Shown one piece after another: positions 26,777 through 39,519 of a DNA stretch of 64,000 bases (positions are counted from its first letter, which is position 1; each line of letters opens with the position of its first letter). The notes under the pieces were generated by a model. The model worked only from the letters and a program-made list of their open reading frames with translations, made no database searches and was not told the DNA's origin. The translations under genes and the position numbers were made by a program. Origin of the DNA: Gammaproteobacteria bacterium (GTDB lineage Bacteria > Pseudomonadota > Gammaproteobacteria > Thiohalomonadales > Thiohalomonadaceae); assembly GCA_003252455.1 (NCBI GenBank), contig QKED01000092.1, positions 1 to 64,000 on the forward strand. The letters run 5' to 3'.

Positions 26777-27304
26777 ATGAGTCGGTCGATCAAGTCTGAG
26801 TATGCAGTCGCCGAGGCGGGTGCGCCGATTCAGGTGGTGGTGCATAGCCACCGCGCGGAGGGCGATGCGGATCACGCGGTTGCGATTGGCGCCGGGATGG
26901 GCGAGCGCCTCAACAGCTCGCTGTTCGGCTCACGTCGGCCCGACTCTGTGGTGGTGGCCCTGCGCGAGGGGCTGCCGCTCTCCACCTTCGAGCAGTTGCG
27001 CACACGCCTCGACCTGTCTGAGGCACAACTCGTCGCCCTGCTCGGCCTCGCCCCGCGCACCTTCGCCAGGCGTAAGGCGCAGGGCCAACCCCTCGACCCC
27101 GCCACCTCCGACCGCCTCTACCGCCTGGCCAAGTTGGAGGCGCGCGCGGTGGAGGTGTTCGACGACCCGGCCACTGCCCTCGACTGGCTCAAGCGCCCCA
27201 ACCGCGCCCTCGGCGAGACCCCACTGCACCTGCTCGACACCGAGGCGGGGGCCGACATGGTCGAGCGCGTGCTGACGCGCATCGAGCACGGCGTCTACAG
27301 CTAA
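26777..27304 (+). CDS. Xre/MbcA-type antitoxin of a RES toxin pair
   Basis: The 175-residue product has a helix-turn-helix-like centre (STFEQLRTRLDLSEAQLVALLGLAPRTFARRKAQG) and the C-terminal DUF2384 domain (ATALDWLKRPNRALGETPLHLLDTEAGADMVERVL), with the xALGGxxPxxLL-like signature. It inhibits the RES toxin downstream. The start is the ATG at 26777, after GTGAGGTGG; codons upstream from 26732 are open but lack a site. Confidence 0.9.
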   Translation: MSRSIKSEYAVAEAGAPIQVVVHSHRAEGDADHAVAIGAGMGERLNSSLFGSRRPDSVVVALREGLPLSTFEQLRTRLDLSEAQLVALLGLAPRTFARRKAQGQPLDPATSDRLYRLAKLEARAVEVFDDPATALDWLKRPNRALGETPLHLLDTEAGADMVERVLTRIEHGVYS

Positions 27305-27331
27305 GCCTTTTTGTGAGCCTGGAATAAGCGC

Positions 27332-27799
27332 GTGCAGCTCTGGCGCATTACCACTAGGCGCTACGCCGATAGCGCCTTCTCCGGCATCGGCAACAAGCGC
27401 GTCGGCAGCCGCTGGGTGCCGCCTGGCCTGCTCGCCGTCTACACCTCCGAGCACCCCGCCACGGCGGTGGTCGAGACCTTAGTACACCTCGACCCCCACC
27501 ACCTCGCGCACAACCACGTATTGATCCGCGCCGAGCTGCCCGACGACCTGCCGTTCGACGAGGTGCGCGCAGACTCCCTACCCGCCGATTGGCGCACTCG
27601 ATTCGAGGATGGCGAACTCCAGCAGGTGGGGCGTGACTGGGTCGCCCGTGGCGAGTGCGCCCTGCTCATCGTCCCCTCTGCCGTGGTGCCGCAGGCGCGC
27701 AACATCATCCTCAACCCGCTGCACGGGGATATGGCCGAGATGCAGATCCATCCGCCTGAACCGTTCGATTTCGATGGGCGGCTGTTCAAGGCGCTGTGA
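27332..27799 (+). CDS. RES-domain toxin
   Basis: The 155-residue product shows the RES signature: LWRITTRRYADSAFSGIGN with the conserved Arg, GNKRVGSRW, YTSEHPATAVVETLVHLD with the Glu, and a late Ser region (GECALLIVPSAVVPQARNIILNPLH). RES toxins degrade NAD+. It begins at GTG 27332, 27 bases after its antitoxin. Confidence 0.9.
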   Translation: MQLWRITTRRYADSAFSGIGNKRVGSRWVPPGLLAVYTSEHPATAVVETLVHLDPHHLAHNHVLIRAELPDDLPFDEVRADSLPADWRTRFEDGELQQVGRDWVARGECALLIVPSAVVPQARNIILNPLHGDMAEMQIHPPEPFDFDGRLFKAL

Positions 27800-28167
27800 A
27801 CACGCGTAGTCTCCGTCAACTCTATTAATGAATTAAGTTAATCGCTTCGCTTGATGCTTTGTAGGTGGTTGATTATTGGTCTTTATTTTGTGAACAGTGA
27901 GCACTAATACTATTAGCGATTTCAGCTACCTGCCCGTCGAGATGAGCTTCGAACGCCTCTCGACCGGTCTGTCTAGACTGCCAGTCTACGACATGTGCTC
28001 GATGGCGCTTGCACCACGCAGTGCCGAACTCCCTCCCAGGCCCGCCTGGCCCCTGCGCGACACGCCGCTTCATCCATACGCAATTAGGAGAGTGACGGCT
28101 CTCAGTTAAGGAACCCGCTACGCAAGCCGGGTAGAATCGCGCTATACAACCAAGCCAAGGAGTGGAG
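27800..28167. other. Intergenic region with palindrome
   Basis: No convincing gene. A 7-bp stem palindrome TAGACTG-C-CAGTCTA is at 27974-27988. The minus strand has an open frame (27873-28089 and beyond, ending AEIANSISAHCSQNKDQ) with some protein-like texture but no recognised family or good start. It may be a gene remnant. Confidence 0.4.
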
Positions 28168-29496
28168 ATGCCAGAGAGCCAACACCGCCTCGCCGTACTC
28201 ATCGACGCCGACAACGCGCAGCCTGCCATCATCGAGGGGCTGATGTCAGAGGTCGCCCGCTACGGCATTGCCAGCGTCAAGCGCATCTACGGAGACTGGA
28301 CCAAACCGAATCTCGGCGGCTGGAAGGAGCTGTTGCTGGAGCACTCGATCCAGCCGATGCAGCAGTTCGCCTACACCAACGGCAAGAACGCCACAGACAG
28401 CGCGCTGATCATCGACGCCATGGACCTGCTCTATACCCACCGCTTCAACGGCTTCTGTCTGGTCTCCAGCGACAGCGACTTCACCCGCCTCGCCGCGCGC
28501 ATCCGCGAAGAGGGGTTGAAGGTCTACGGTTTCGGTGAACAAAAGACCCCCTCGGCCTTCGTCTCCGCCTGCGACAAGTTCATCTACACCGAGGTGTTGC
28601 GACCCAAGAGCGAGAGTGGCCAGGAGCCGTTGGCCAGACGCACCAGGTCCCAGCTCAGAGGCGATACCAAACTGGTGAATCTGCTGCGTGGGGCGGTCGA
28701 GGCCGCCTCGGACGACAGCGGCTGGGCCTTTCTCGGGGCCGTCGGTAGCCACATCGCCAAACAGGCCCCAGAGTTCGACTCGCGCAACTACGGCTACGCC
28801 AAGTTGGGCGACCTCGTAGAGGCCACGGAGCTGTTTCAGGTCGAGCGCCGAGGCACGCATATCCATCTGTGTAATACCCGTACCACTGCCCAGAACGACC
28901 TACCATCGCCCACGGCTGTCGGCGTAGCTATAGCGCGTAAAGCAGCGGCAGAACTGAATGGGGACGCAAGGCTCGTGGCGCTGTTGCGCGAGGCGGTGGC
29001 TGCCGTTGCCGGTGCCGACGGGTGGGCCGAACTCGGCCCTATGGGGACACATCTGCACCAGCGAGAGCCGCACTTCTCTCCCACTCACTACGGCTATGAG
29101 AAGCTCAAGGAGCTGCTGAAGGCCACGGAGCTGTTCGAGCTGACCTCGCGTCAGGGGGCGGATGGGCAGGCCTCTATCTGTCTTGCGCGCGAGAGTCTCA
29201 AGCTGGCACAACCGCATGTGGAAGAAGCGGAGAGGGAGCCCAACCCGCAGCAGCGTGCCGCCTGGCAGCAGTTCGCTGAGCAGTATCACCAGGGGCAGCA
29301 GTTGTATGGGGTGGTGGCCTATGCGTATTGGGTCGGTGTGATCGTGCGTTTCGTGGGGCAGGAGCAGATGGGGCTGGTGCACCGCTCCAATCTGCCGCCC
29401 GATTATCAGCAGCGCTTTACTGAGGGAGACCGGGTGCGGGTCGTGGTGACGGGATTGAAACCCGAGCGCTGTCAGGTTGAGCTGAAGCTGGTTTAG
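28168..29496 (+). CDS. NYN-domain putative nuclease with OST-HTH/LOTUS domains
   Basis: The 442-residue product has an N-terminal NYN (PIN-like, LabA/DUF88) domain: LIDADNAQPAIIEGL, DSALIIDAMDLLY, FCLVSSDSDFTRLAARI with the expected aspartates, and VYGFGEQKTP. Two similar OST-HTH/LOTUS modules follow (about residues 165-235 and 255-330), each with a GWAFLG/GWAELG, SRNYGYAKL or PTHYGYEKL pattern. The C-terminal 80 residues look like an S1/OB fold. RNA binding and cleavage is likely for the family; the target is unknown. Start ATG 28168 after AAGGAG. Confidence 0.85.
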   Translation: MPESQHRLAVLIDADNAQPAIIEGLMSEVARYGIASVKRIYGDWTKPNLGGWKELLLEHSIQPMQQFAYTNGKNATDSALIIDAMDLLYTHRFNGFCLVSSDSDFTRLAARIREEGLKVYGFGEQKTPSAFVSACDKFIYTEVLRPKSESGQEPLARRTRSQLRGDTKLVNLLRGAVEAASDDSGWAFLGAVGSHIAKQAPEFDSRNYGYAKLGDLVEATELFQVERRGTHIHLCNTRTTAQNDLPSPTAVGVAIARKAAAELNGDARLVALLREAVAAVAGADGWAELGPMGTHLHQREPHFSPTHYGYEKLKELLKATELFELTSRQGADGQASICLARESLKLAQPHVEEAEREPNPQQRAAWQQFAEQYHQGQQLYGVVAYAYWVGVIVRFVGQEQMGLVHRSNLPPDYQQRFTEGDRVRVVVTGLKPERCQVELKLV

Positions 29497-29702
29497 GCGT
29501 TCGCTGAAGGCGCGCGGTGATACCGCTGACGCAGGCCACGTCATTCGAGGGTAGTCGGTTGCTAAGGCACGAGGGCGTCGTCCTCGTGGGTGTCGGTGTG
29601 CGCTGTTCGAGACCTGACACTTCCTCACCCTCTCACCACCCAACTCGACACGCACTGAACTCATACTCTCCTCCATCATTATTGAAAAACGGGAGAGTCG
29701 AG

Positions 29703-30203
29703 ATGCCACACCATTCCAGCACGATTCAACGGATCGCCACACCGCTGACCATGGCCAGCTTTGCCATCGTCGGCGTCACCGGTCTGATGCTCTTTTTCCA
29801 CCTCGCGGAGGGGCAGATCAAGGAGGCGCACGAGTGGCTCGGGTTGCTCTTCGTGCTCGGTGCCGCGCTGCATGTCGTGCGCCACCTGCGCCCCTTCGTC
29901 GGCCACCTCAAGGGGCGTACCTTCGCTCTCATCGGTGGGGTGAGCCTGATCGCCCTGGCCGCCTTCGTGGTGCCGACCCTGCAGGAGGAGGCCGGTGGTA
30001 ACCCGATCCGCCAGACCGTCGGCCTGGTGCTCAACGCCCCGTTGGCCGAGGTCGCACCGTTACTGCATAACGACGGTGCGGGTCTGGTGGCGCACCTACG
30101 TCAGGCGGGACTCAAGGTCGACTCCGAACAGGTCAGTCTGGAACAGGTGGCGCACGAGAACCAGATGGATCCACGCCAGATCCTCGGCATGATCCTGCCT
30201 TAG
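29703..30203 (+). CDS. DUF4405-type small membrane protein
   Basis: The 166-residue product has three likely membrane helices, two histidine-bearing (AHEWLGLLFVLGAALHVVRH) as in DUF4405/cytochrome b561-like proteins, which may bind haem. The C-terminal 55 residues (VAHLRQAGLKVDSEQVSLEQVAHENQ) form a soluble domain of the kind found beside DUF4405. Start ATG 29703 after GGGAGAGTCGAG. Confidence 0.65.
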   Translation: MPHHSSTIQRIATPLTMASFAIVGVTGLMLFFHLAEGQIKEAHEWLGLLFVLGAALHVVRHLRPFVGHLKGRTFALIGGVSLIALAAFVVPTLQEEAGGNPIRQTVGLVLNAPLAEVAPLLHNDGAGLVAHLRQAGLKVDSEQVSLEQVAHENQMDPRQILGMILP

Positions 30204-30451
30204 TCCTCTGGTCGAGGAGCGGGTCTGAAGGGTGTCTGTGCAGGTCGAGGCCATGCCCACAGTGGCGCGGTGACGCTCCGGCGCATAGAAACGGTCAAGG
30301 TCTGGATCTGGCCGGGTTCGGTGACGGCTCGCCAGGCGCCGGGGCCACGCCGACGGTGTTCGTGACGAGGGATCTGTGCGCTGGTGATCATCGCACTGTA
30401 AAGAGCGATTGCTACACTAGGCCCATTCTACGCCCTGTGTTCGAGGGGACA

Positions 30452-31576
30452 TTGCAGACGATCCTGGTCATCAACTGCGGGAGCGCCACGCTCAAGTACC
30501 GACTGCTGCAATGGCCGTCTGGGCGGGCCCTCCACGCCGGCCTCATCGACGCCATCGGTGGAGCCCTCGTCCCCGACCACGCCACCGCCATCCACCACAT
30601 GGTCGATGATATTCGTGTGGCGGGTTACGACCTGCACCAGCTCGATGCGGTGGGCCACCGCGTGGTCCACGGCGGTGGGCGCTTCCACGCCCCGGCGCGG
30701 ATCGACGCCGAGGTGCTCGACGCCATCCGCGCCGCCATCCCCCTCGCCCCACTGCACAACCCGGCCAGCCTCGCCGCCATCGAGAGCCTCGTGGCATTGG
30801 TGCCCGAGTTACCCCAGGTGGCCGCCTTCGACACCGCCTTTCATCTTGGCATGCCCGCCGTGGCACACCGCTACGCCCTACCGAATAGCCTCTATCACGA
30901 CCACGGCGTGCGCCGCTACGGCTTCCACGGCTGCTCCCACGAGTATGTGGCGCAGGAGGCGGCCAAGCAGTTGCACCGTCCGCTCGACGAGCTGCGCCTC
31001 ATCACCCTGCACCTGGGCAACGGCGCCAGCGCCGCGGCCATCCGCCACGGGCGCAGCATCGACACCTCCATGGGCATGACCCCGCTGGAGGGGTTGGTGA
31101 TGGGCAGCCGCTGCGGCGACCTCGACCCCGGCATCCTCTTCTACCTGCGCCGCGACGGCCTCAGCACCGAGGAGGTGGAGCGGCTGCTCACCCATCAGGC
31201 GGGGTTGCGTGGCGTCAGCGGGGTGGGTGATATGCGTGAGGTGTTGCTGCGCGCCCACGCGGGGGATGCCGACGCGGCCCTCGCCCGCGACCTCTTCGTC
31301 TACCGCCTGCGCAAATACATCGGCGCCTACTTCGCCATCCTCGGTGGCCTCGATGCACTGATCTTCACCGGCGGCATCGGTGAGCACAGCGCCGAGATCC
31401 GCGCCCGCTGCTGTGCCGAGATGGAGCACCTCGGCCTCGCGCTGGATGCCGATCGCAACAGCGCGCCACAGCCCGATCGCATCAGCCACGCCAATAGCCG
31501 CGCGGCGATCCTGGTGGTCCCGACCAACGAGGAGCTGGCCATCGCCCGTCAGGTGGCCTCGCTCTTGCAAGATTGA
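30452..31576 (+). CDS. ackA: Acetate kinase
   Basis: About 374 residues. It has the family start TILVINCGSATLKYRLL, GHRVVHGGGRF, DTAFHLGMP, RRYGFHGCSHEYVA, LITLHLGNGASAAAIRHGRS and IFTGGIGEHSAEIR. It makes ATP and acetate from acetyl phosphate. I prefer the TTG at 30452, which follows GAGGGG and gives the usual N-terminus; a GTG at 30437 is the alternative. It is followed 46 bases later by phosphoketolase, which supplies acetyl phosphate. Confidence 0.9.
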   Translation: MQTILVINCGSATLKYRLLQWPSGRALHAGLIDAIGGALVPDHATAIHHMVDDIRVAGYDLHQLDAVGHRVVHGGGRFHAPARIDAEVLDAIRAAIPLAPLHNPASLAAIESLVALVPELPQVAAFDTAFHLGMPAVAHRYALPNSLYHDHGVRRYGFHGCSHEYVAQEAAKQLHRPLDELRLITLHLGNGASAAAIRHGRSIDTSMGMTPLEGLVMGSRCGDLDPGILFYLRRDGLSTEEVERLLTHQAGLRGVSGVGDMREVLLRAHAGDADAALARDLFVYRLRKYIGAYFAILGGLDALIFTGGIGEHSAEIRARCCAEMEHLGLALDADRNSAPQPDRISHANSRAAILVVPTNEELAIARQVASLLQD

Positions 31577-31622
31577 ACCTCAGCTTTAACACCATCCACC
31601 CGCACTTCCGGGAGAGTACCGA

Positions 31623-34004
31623 ATGAACGAGAATCGCCTCGTCGAGCAGCCGCTCGACGCCAATGAACTGGCCCTCACCGACGCCTACTGGCGCGCCTGT
31701 AACTACCTCGCTGCCGGCATGATCTACCTGCGCGCCAACCCGCTGCTGCGCGAGCCACTACAGCCCGCGCACATCAAGAGCCGTCTGCTCGGTCACTGGG
31801 GCGCGAGCCCCGGCCTTGCGTTCATGTACACGCACATGAACCGCATGATCAACAAGTACGACCTCAACGCGATCTTCCTCGCCGGGCCCGGCCACGGCGC
31901 CCCCGGCGTGCTCGCGCCGGTCTACCTGGAGGGGACCTACGCCGAGATCTACCCCGACAAGAGCGAGGACCTCGACGGCCTGCGCCGCTTCTTCAAGCAG
32001 TTCTCCTTCCCCGGCGGTATCGGCAGCCACTGCACCCCCGAGACCCCCGGCTCGATCCACGAGGGTGGCGAGCTGGGCTACAGCATCTCGCACGCCTTCG
32101 GTGCCGCCTTCGACAACCCCGACCTGCTGGTCACCGTGGCGGTGGGCGACGGCGAGGCCGAGACCGGCCCGCTGGCCACCGCCTGGCACTCCAGCAAATA
32201 CCTGCACCCGATCCGCGACGGCGCGGTGCTGCCGATCCTTCATCTCAACGGCTACAAGATCAACAACCCGACCCTGCTCTCGCGCATCCCCGGCGAGGAG
32301 CTGGCGGACCTGATGCGTGGCTACGGCTGGGTGCCGCACTTCGTCGAGGGCGACGACCCGCAGGCGATGCACCAGAAGATGGCCGCCACCCTGGAGCAGT
32401 GCCTGGCGGAGATCCGCGCCATCCAGAGCGAGGCGCGCGAGAGTGGTGTGGCCAAGCGCGCCCACTGGCCGATGATCGTACTGCGCACCCCCAAGGGCTG
32501 GACCGGCCCGAAGAGCGTCGACGGCCACCGTGTCGAGGGCTTCTGGCGCGCCCACCAGGTGCCGTTGGCCGGGGTGCAGGAGAACCCCGAGCACCTGCGT
32601 CAGCTGGAGGCGTGGCTGCGCAGCTACCGCCCCGAGGAGCTGTTCGACGAAGAGGGCAGGCTCATCCCCGAACTCAAGGCGCTGGCCCCGAGCGGCAACC
32701 GCCGCATGAGCGCCAACCCCATCGCCAACGGTGGTCTCTTACGCCGCGCCCTGCGCATGCCCGACTTCCGCGACTACGCCGCCGCCGTGCCGCGTCCGGC
32801 CCAGGAGCGTCAGTTCAACACCAAGCCCCTCGGTGCCCTGCTGCGCGACATCATGGCGCGCAACATGGACAACTTCCGCGTCTTCGGCCCGGACGAGAAC
32901 ACCTCCAACAAGCTCGACGCCATCTACCAGGTGAGCAAGAAGCTGTGGCTCGCCGACTACCTGCCCGAGGATGCCGATGGCGGTGAACTCTCCCCCGACG
33001 GGCGCGTACTGGAGATGCTCTCCGAGCACACCCTGGAGGGGTGGTACGAGGGCTACCTGCTCACCGGTCGCCACGGCTTCTTCTCCACCTACGAGGCGTT
33101 CGTCCACGTCATCGACTCCATGTACAACCAGCACGCCAAGTGGCTGGCCATCAGCAAGGAGATCACCTGGCGTCGTCCGGTCTCGTCGAGCAACCTGCTC
33201 ATCACCTCTACCGTCTGGCGTCAGGACCACAACGGCTTCACCCACCAGGACCCCGGCTTCCTCGACGTGGTGGTGAACAAGAACCCGGAGGTGACGCGCA
33301 TCTACCTGCCGCCGGACGTCAACACCCTGCTCTCCACCGCCGACCACTGCCTGCGCAGCACCGACAACATCAACGTCATCGTCGCCGACAAGCAGCAGCA
33401 TCTGCAGTTCCTCGACATGGACGCGGCGATCAAGCACTGCACCAAGGGCCTCGGCATCTGGGACTGGGCGAGCAACGACCAGGGCAGCGAGCCCGACGTG
33501 GTGATGGTCGGCTGTGGCGACATCCCCACTGTGGAGGCGCTGGCCGCCACCGCCCTGCTGCGCGAACACTTCCCCGAGCTGAAGGTGCGCTTCATCAACG
33601 TCATCGACCTGTTCCGCCTGCAGCCCGAGGGTGAGCACCCCCACGGCCTCTCGGACCGCGACTTCGACAGCCTCTTCACCAAGGACAAGCCGGTGATCTT
33701 CAACTTCCACGGCTACCCGTGGCTGATCCACCGCCTCGCCTACCGCCGCACCAACCACCGCAACCTGCACGTGCGCGGCTATAAGGAGAAGGGCAACATC
33801 AACACCCCGTTGGAGCTGGCGATCAACAACGAGATCGACCGCTTCAGCCTGGCCATCGATGTGATCAACCGCGTCCCCGGCCTGGCCGTGGCCGGTGCCC
33901 ACGTCAAGGAGAAGCTGCGCGAGATGCAGATCGAGTGCCGTCACTACGCCTACGAGCACGGCATCGATAAGCCGGACGTGCGCGATTGGGTTTGGCCCTA
34001 CTAA
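31623..34004 (+). CDS. xfp: Phosphoketolase
   Basis: The 793-residue enzyme splits xylulose-5-P (and possibly fructose-6-P) to acetyl phosphate plus glyceraldehyde-3-P or erythrose-4-P. The thiamine-binding region ([34 protein letters not shown]), [17 protein letters not shown], and the C-terminal [24 protein letters not shown] are family hallmarks at full length. Substrate preference cannot be read here. Start ATG 31623 follows GGGAGAG. Confidence 0.95.
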   Translation: MNENRLVEQPLDANELALTDAYWRACNYLAAGMIYLRANPLLREPLQPAHIKSRLLGHWGASPGLAFMYTHMNRMINKYDLNAIFLAGPGHGAPGVLAPVYLEGTYAEIYPDKSEDLDGLRRFFKQFSFPGGIGSHCTPETPGSIHEGGELGYSISHAFGAAFDNPDLLVTVAVGDGEAETGPLATAWHSSKYLHPIRDGAVLPILHLNGYKINNPTLLSRIPGEELADLMRGYGWVPHFVEGDDPQAMHQKMAATLEQCLAEIRAIQSEARESGVAKRAHWPMIVLRTPKGWTGPKSVDGHRVEGFWRAHQVPLAGVQENPEHLRQLEAWLRSYRPEELFDEEGRLIPELKALAPSGNRRMSANPIANGGLLRRALRMPDFRDYAAAVPRPAQERQFNTKPLGALLRDIMARNMDNFRVFGPDENTSNKLDAIYQVSKKLWLADYLPEDADGGELSPDGRVLEMLSEHTLEGWYEGYLLTGRHGFFSTYEAFVHVIDSMYNQHAKWLAISKEITWRRPVSSSNLLITSTVWRQDHNGFTHQDPGFLDVVVNKNPEVTRIYLPPDVNTLLSTADHCLRSTDNINVIVADKQQHLQFLDMDAAIKHCTKGLGIWDWASNDQGSEPDVVMVGCGDIPTVEALAATALLREHFPELKVRFINVIDLFRLQPEGEHPHGLSDRDFDSLFTKDKPVIFNFHGYPWLIHRLAYRRTNHRNLHVRGYKEKGNINTPLELAINNEIDRFSLAIDVINRVPGLAVAGAHVKEKLREMQIECRHYAYEHGIDKPDVRDWVWPY

Positions 34005-34206
34005 CGGGTTTGCGGTACAACGCCCCCTCGTCTGCGTCGCATCGTCGTCTTACGGCGGTGCGAGTGCCGTGGGGCGCTAGGTAATGGCGCGTCCGCGCGC
34101 CCCTTGGGCGTAGGTCGTCAGGCCCGTGTCACGAGACCTGCACCGGCCTGACGACCCTCGACACCCGAATCAAGAACAGAGACCCTGTCGACCTCAGGAG
34201 TACCCT

Positions 34207-36702
<2,496 letters not shown>

Positions 36703-36845
36703 TCACGCACGCCACCGCCTAGAGGTTGCGCGCCTCACGGTGTTCGACGGGCGTGGGTGCACTCGTCGAACGTCCACATCGTCCTCTGCCGGTGTCGGCC
36801 TGCCCCAGCCAGCCAACCTTTGAGGGTGGCCCTGAGTGGAGCCGC

Positions 36846-38357
36846 TCACCGCCCCCGTCCGCCACGATCCAACACCCGATAACCGATCGCCTCGGCCAGG
36901 TGGCGGCGCTCTATGGCCTCTTTTCCTTCCAGATCGGCGATGGTGCGCGCCAGTTTGAGGATGCGGTGGTAGGCGCGGGCGGAGAGCCCGAGGCGCTCGC
37001 TGGCCTGCTCCAGTAGCTGCGCCTCGCTATTCCCCAGGGGACAGTCCTGATTGATCTCGCGCGGGCCGAGGTGGGCGTTGGCGTGGCCGCGCCGGGCCAA
37101 CTGTCGTGCGCGCGCGGCGCAGACACGCGCCTGCACCGCGTGGCTCGACTCGGCCGGCTGGCGGTTGCCGAGTGCCTCGCGTGGCAGGGCCGGGACCTCC
37201 ACGTGCATGTCGATGCGGTCGAGCAGGGGGCCGGAGATGCGCGCGCGGTAGCGGGCGACCTGCTCGGGGCTGCAACTGCAGCGTCCGTTGGGGTGGCCGA
37301 GATAGCCACAGGGGCAGGGGTTCATCGCCGCTACCAGCTGAAAGCGGGCGGGGAAGACCACCTGGTTGGCGGCGCGGGAGATGGTGATCTCGCCCGCCTC
37401 CAGCGGTTCGCGCAGCACCTCCAGCACCTTGCGGTCGAACTCCGGCAGCTCGTCGAGGAACAGTACGCCGTGGTGGGCGAGGGAGATCTCGCCGGGGCGT
37501 GGGTTGCCGCCGCCGCCCACCAGGGCCACCGCGGAGCTGGTGTGGTGCGGGCTGCGGAACGGGCGCTGGCGCCACTCGGCGGGGTCGAGTCCACCCCGGC
37601 TGATGGAGCGCACGGCGGCGCTCTCCACCGCCTCGCGGTCGCCGAGCGGCGGCAGGATGCCGGGTAGACGGCTGGCGAGCATGGTCTTGCCGGTGCCGGG
37701 GGGGCCGTAGAGCAGCAGGCTGTGGGCCCCGGCGGCGGCGATCTCCAGCGCCCGGCGTGCCTGGTGCTGCCCCTGTACCTCGCACAGGTCGGGGTGTTCG
37801 GTGTGCATCGTCGGCGCCTCGGCGGGGGTGTGCAGGGGCAGACGCCCCTGGCCGGTGAGGTGCGCACAGATCTCCAACAGGTGGTCGGCGGCGAATAGCT
37901 CTCCCCCCTCGATCAAGGCGGCCTCGTCGGCGTTGGCGCGTGGCAGCAGCAGGGCGCGCCCGGCGTCGCGTGCGGCGAGGGCGATGGGCAGTACGCCGCG
38001 TACCGGGCGCAGGCCACCGTCGAGGGCCAGTTCGCCGACCAGTTCGACCTGTTTCAGATCGGCACCGGGCAGTTGCTCGGAGGCGGCGAGGATGCCGATG
38101 GCGATGGGCAGGTCGAAGCGTCCCCCCTCTTTGGGCAGGTCGGCGGGGGCGAGGTTGATGGTGATGCGCGCGGCGGGGAAGTCGAAGTTGCTGGTGAGCA
38201 GCGCGGCGCGCACCCGCTCGCGACTCTCCTTGACCGCCGCCTCTGGCAGGCCGACCAGATTGAGCGCCGGTAGGCCGCCGCCGATGTGCACCTCGACCGC
38301 CACCGGCGGTGCATCGATGCCGACGGCGGCGCGGCAGTGGACCACCGCCAGGGTCAT
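36846..38357 (-). CDS. comM: ComM/YifB-family AAA+ Mg-chelatase-like ATPase
   Basis: The 503-residue product has an N-terminal ChlI-like Lon-type domain (VEVHIGGGLPALNLVGLPEAAVKES), Walker A (GPPGTGKTMLASRLPGI), a Walker B-type segment (GVLFLDELPEF), a cysteine group (CPCGYLGH, CSCSPEQV) and the terminal RILKLARTIADLEG. In naturally competent bacteria ComM helps branch migration of incoming DNA. It lies downstream of ubiK on the same strand. Confidence 0.92.
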   Translation of the reverse strand: MTLAVVHCRAAVGIDAPPVAVEVHIGGGLPALNLVGLPEAAVKESRERVRAALLTSNFDFPAARITINLAPADLPKEGGRFDLPIAIGILAASEQLPGADLKQVELVGELALDGGLRPVRGVLPIALAARDAGRALLLPRANADEAALIEGGELFAADHLLEICAHLTGQGRLPLHTPAEAPTMHTEHPDLCEVQGQHQARRALEIAAAGAHSLLLYGPPGTGKTMLASRLPGILPPLGDREAVESAAVRSISRGGLDPAEWRQRPFRSPHHTSSAVALVGGGGNPRPGEISLAHHGVLFLDELPEFDRKVLEVLREPLEAGEITISRAANQVVFPARFQLVAAMNPCPCGYLGHPNGRCSCSPEQVARYRARISGPLLDRIDMHVEVPALPREALGNRQPAESSHAVQARVCAARARQLARRGHANAHLGPREINQDCPLGNSEAQLLEQASERLGLSARAYHRILKLARTIADLEGKEAIERRHLAEAIGYRVLDRGGRGR

Positions 38358-38437
38358 GGGGGTGTGGCGGTCAGGTGGGGGCGTGGGTCGGTGTGCGGCA
38401 TGGATTCCCTCCCATGTGTGCTGTTCTCAGGGGCGAC

Positions 38438-38743
38438 TCATTCGTCGCGGCTCACCTGCTGCTGGGCGTGGAGCCGGTCCTCCAGGTCGCGCACGCGCTC
38501 GTGCAGGGTGTCGAGCTGGGCGCGGGTACGGGCGAGGACCTGGCTCTGCACCTCGAACTCCTCGCGCGTGACCAGGTCGAGGCGCCCGAAACCGGCCTGC
38601 AGGGCGCTCTGGATGTTGCGCTCCAGGTCGCGTTGCAGCAACTGTACGCCCGGGGGGAGCAGGGCGGTGATGCGGCGGGTCATGTCGTCGATGAAGTTGA
38701 GGTCCACGGGGCTCTCCGGTCGCGCGGCGGGTGATTGGGTCAT
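38438..38743 (-). CDS. ubiK: Ubiquinone biosynthesis accessory factor UbiK
   Basis: The 101-residue product starts MTQSPAARPESPVDLNFIDD and has FGRLDLVTREEFEVQSQVLARTR followed by a C-terminal coiled coil, as in UbiK/YqiC (BMFP family). It aids aerobic ubiquinone synthesis by the Ubi complex. Start is placed at 38743; frame-open sequence upstream runs into the promoter region. It is often found next to comM or glnK, as here. Confidence 0.85.
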   Translation of the reverse strand: MTQSPAARPESPVDLNFIDDMTRRITALLPPGVQLLQRDLERNIQSALQAGFGRLDLVTREEFEVQSQVLARTRAQLDTLHERVRDLEDRLHAQQQVSRDE

Positions 38744-38871
38744 TGTACGACAATCGTTTCGGTGCGTCAGTCGAGGGGGCTCGGGTGATGGGTTTTGGTC
38801 GAGGGGATGACGGGGGGAGGGCGGACATCGCGTTGGGGTGTGCACCAGAACTCGCTGTTGTCTCCCCTCGG

Positions 38872-38888
38872 TGCACCTCATTGGTGCG
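38872..38888 (+). promoter_or_regulatory. NtrC-like binding site upstream of first glnK
   Basis: TGCACC-TCATT-GGTGCG matches the NtrC pattern TGCACY-N5-RGTGCA with one base off. It lies 105 bases upstream of the sigma54 promoter at 38994, a normal enhancer distance. A further half-site TGCACC is at 38841. Confidence 0.7.
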
Positions 38889-38993
38889 TATCTTGGCCGT
38901 TCTGCGCCGTCTCAATCCCCGGAGCGGCCTCTTTCAGGTGCGCAGGGGGGCTCGATTCTGGTGGCGGGCCCCTTTGGGGCCCCTGCCAGGGGC

Positions 38994-39010
38994 TTGGCAT
39001 ATCAAATGCT
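38994..39010 (+). promoter_or_regulatory. Sigma54 promoter of glnK-amtB pair 1
   Basis: TTGGCATATCAAATGCT has GG and GC separated by exactly 10 bases, as in the -24/-12 sigma54 consensus TGGCAC-N5-TTGC; the -12 half is TGC with AT before it. It lies 142 bases upstream of the glnK start. The 408-base gap 38744-39152 holds this site and the NtrC site and no gene. Confidence 0.65.
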
Positions 39011-39107
39011 TGCTATTGGGAGGGTTATTTAACCAGTGGCACTGCGAACGGGCATGCGCGGGCAGGGCCGTTTCGGTGTGGACGGTCGCCCGTCGCGATG
39101 GGTATGA

Positions 39108-39491
<384 letters not shown>

Positions 39492-39519
39492 GCGGCGAAA
39501 TTTTTTTAGGAGATTACCG

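Noticed and set aside
27873-28232. 119-residue minus-strand ORF between RES toxin and NYN gene
   Set aside because: No ribosome site or family, and it overlaps the start of the NYN gene; kept only as a possible remnant.
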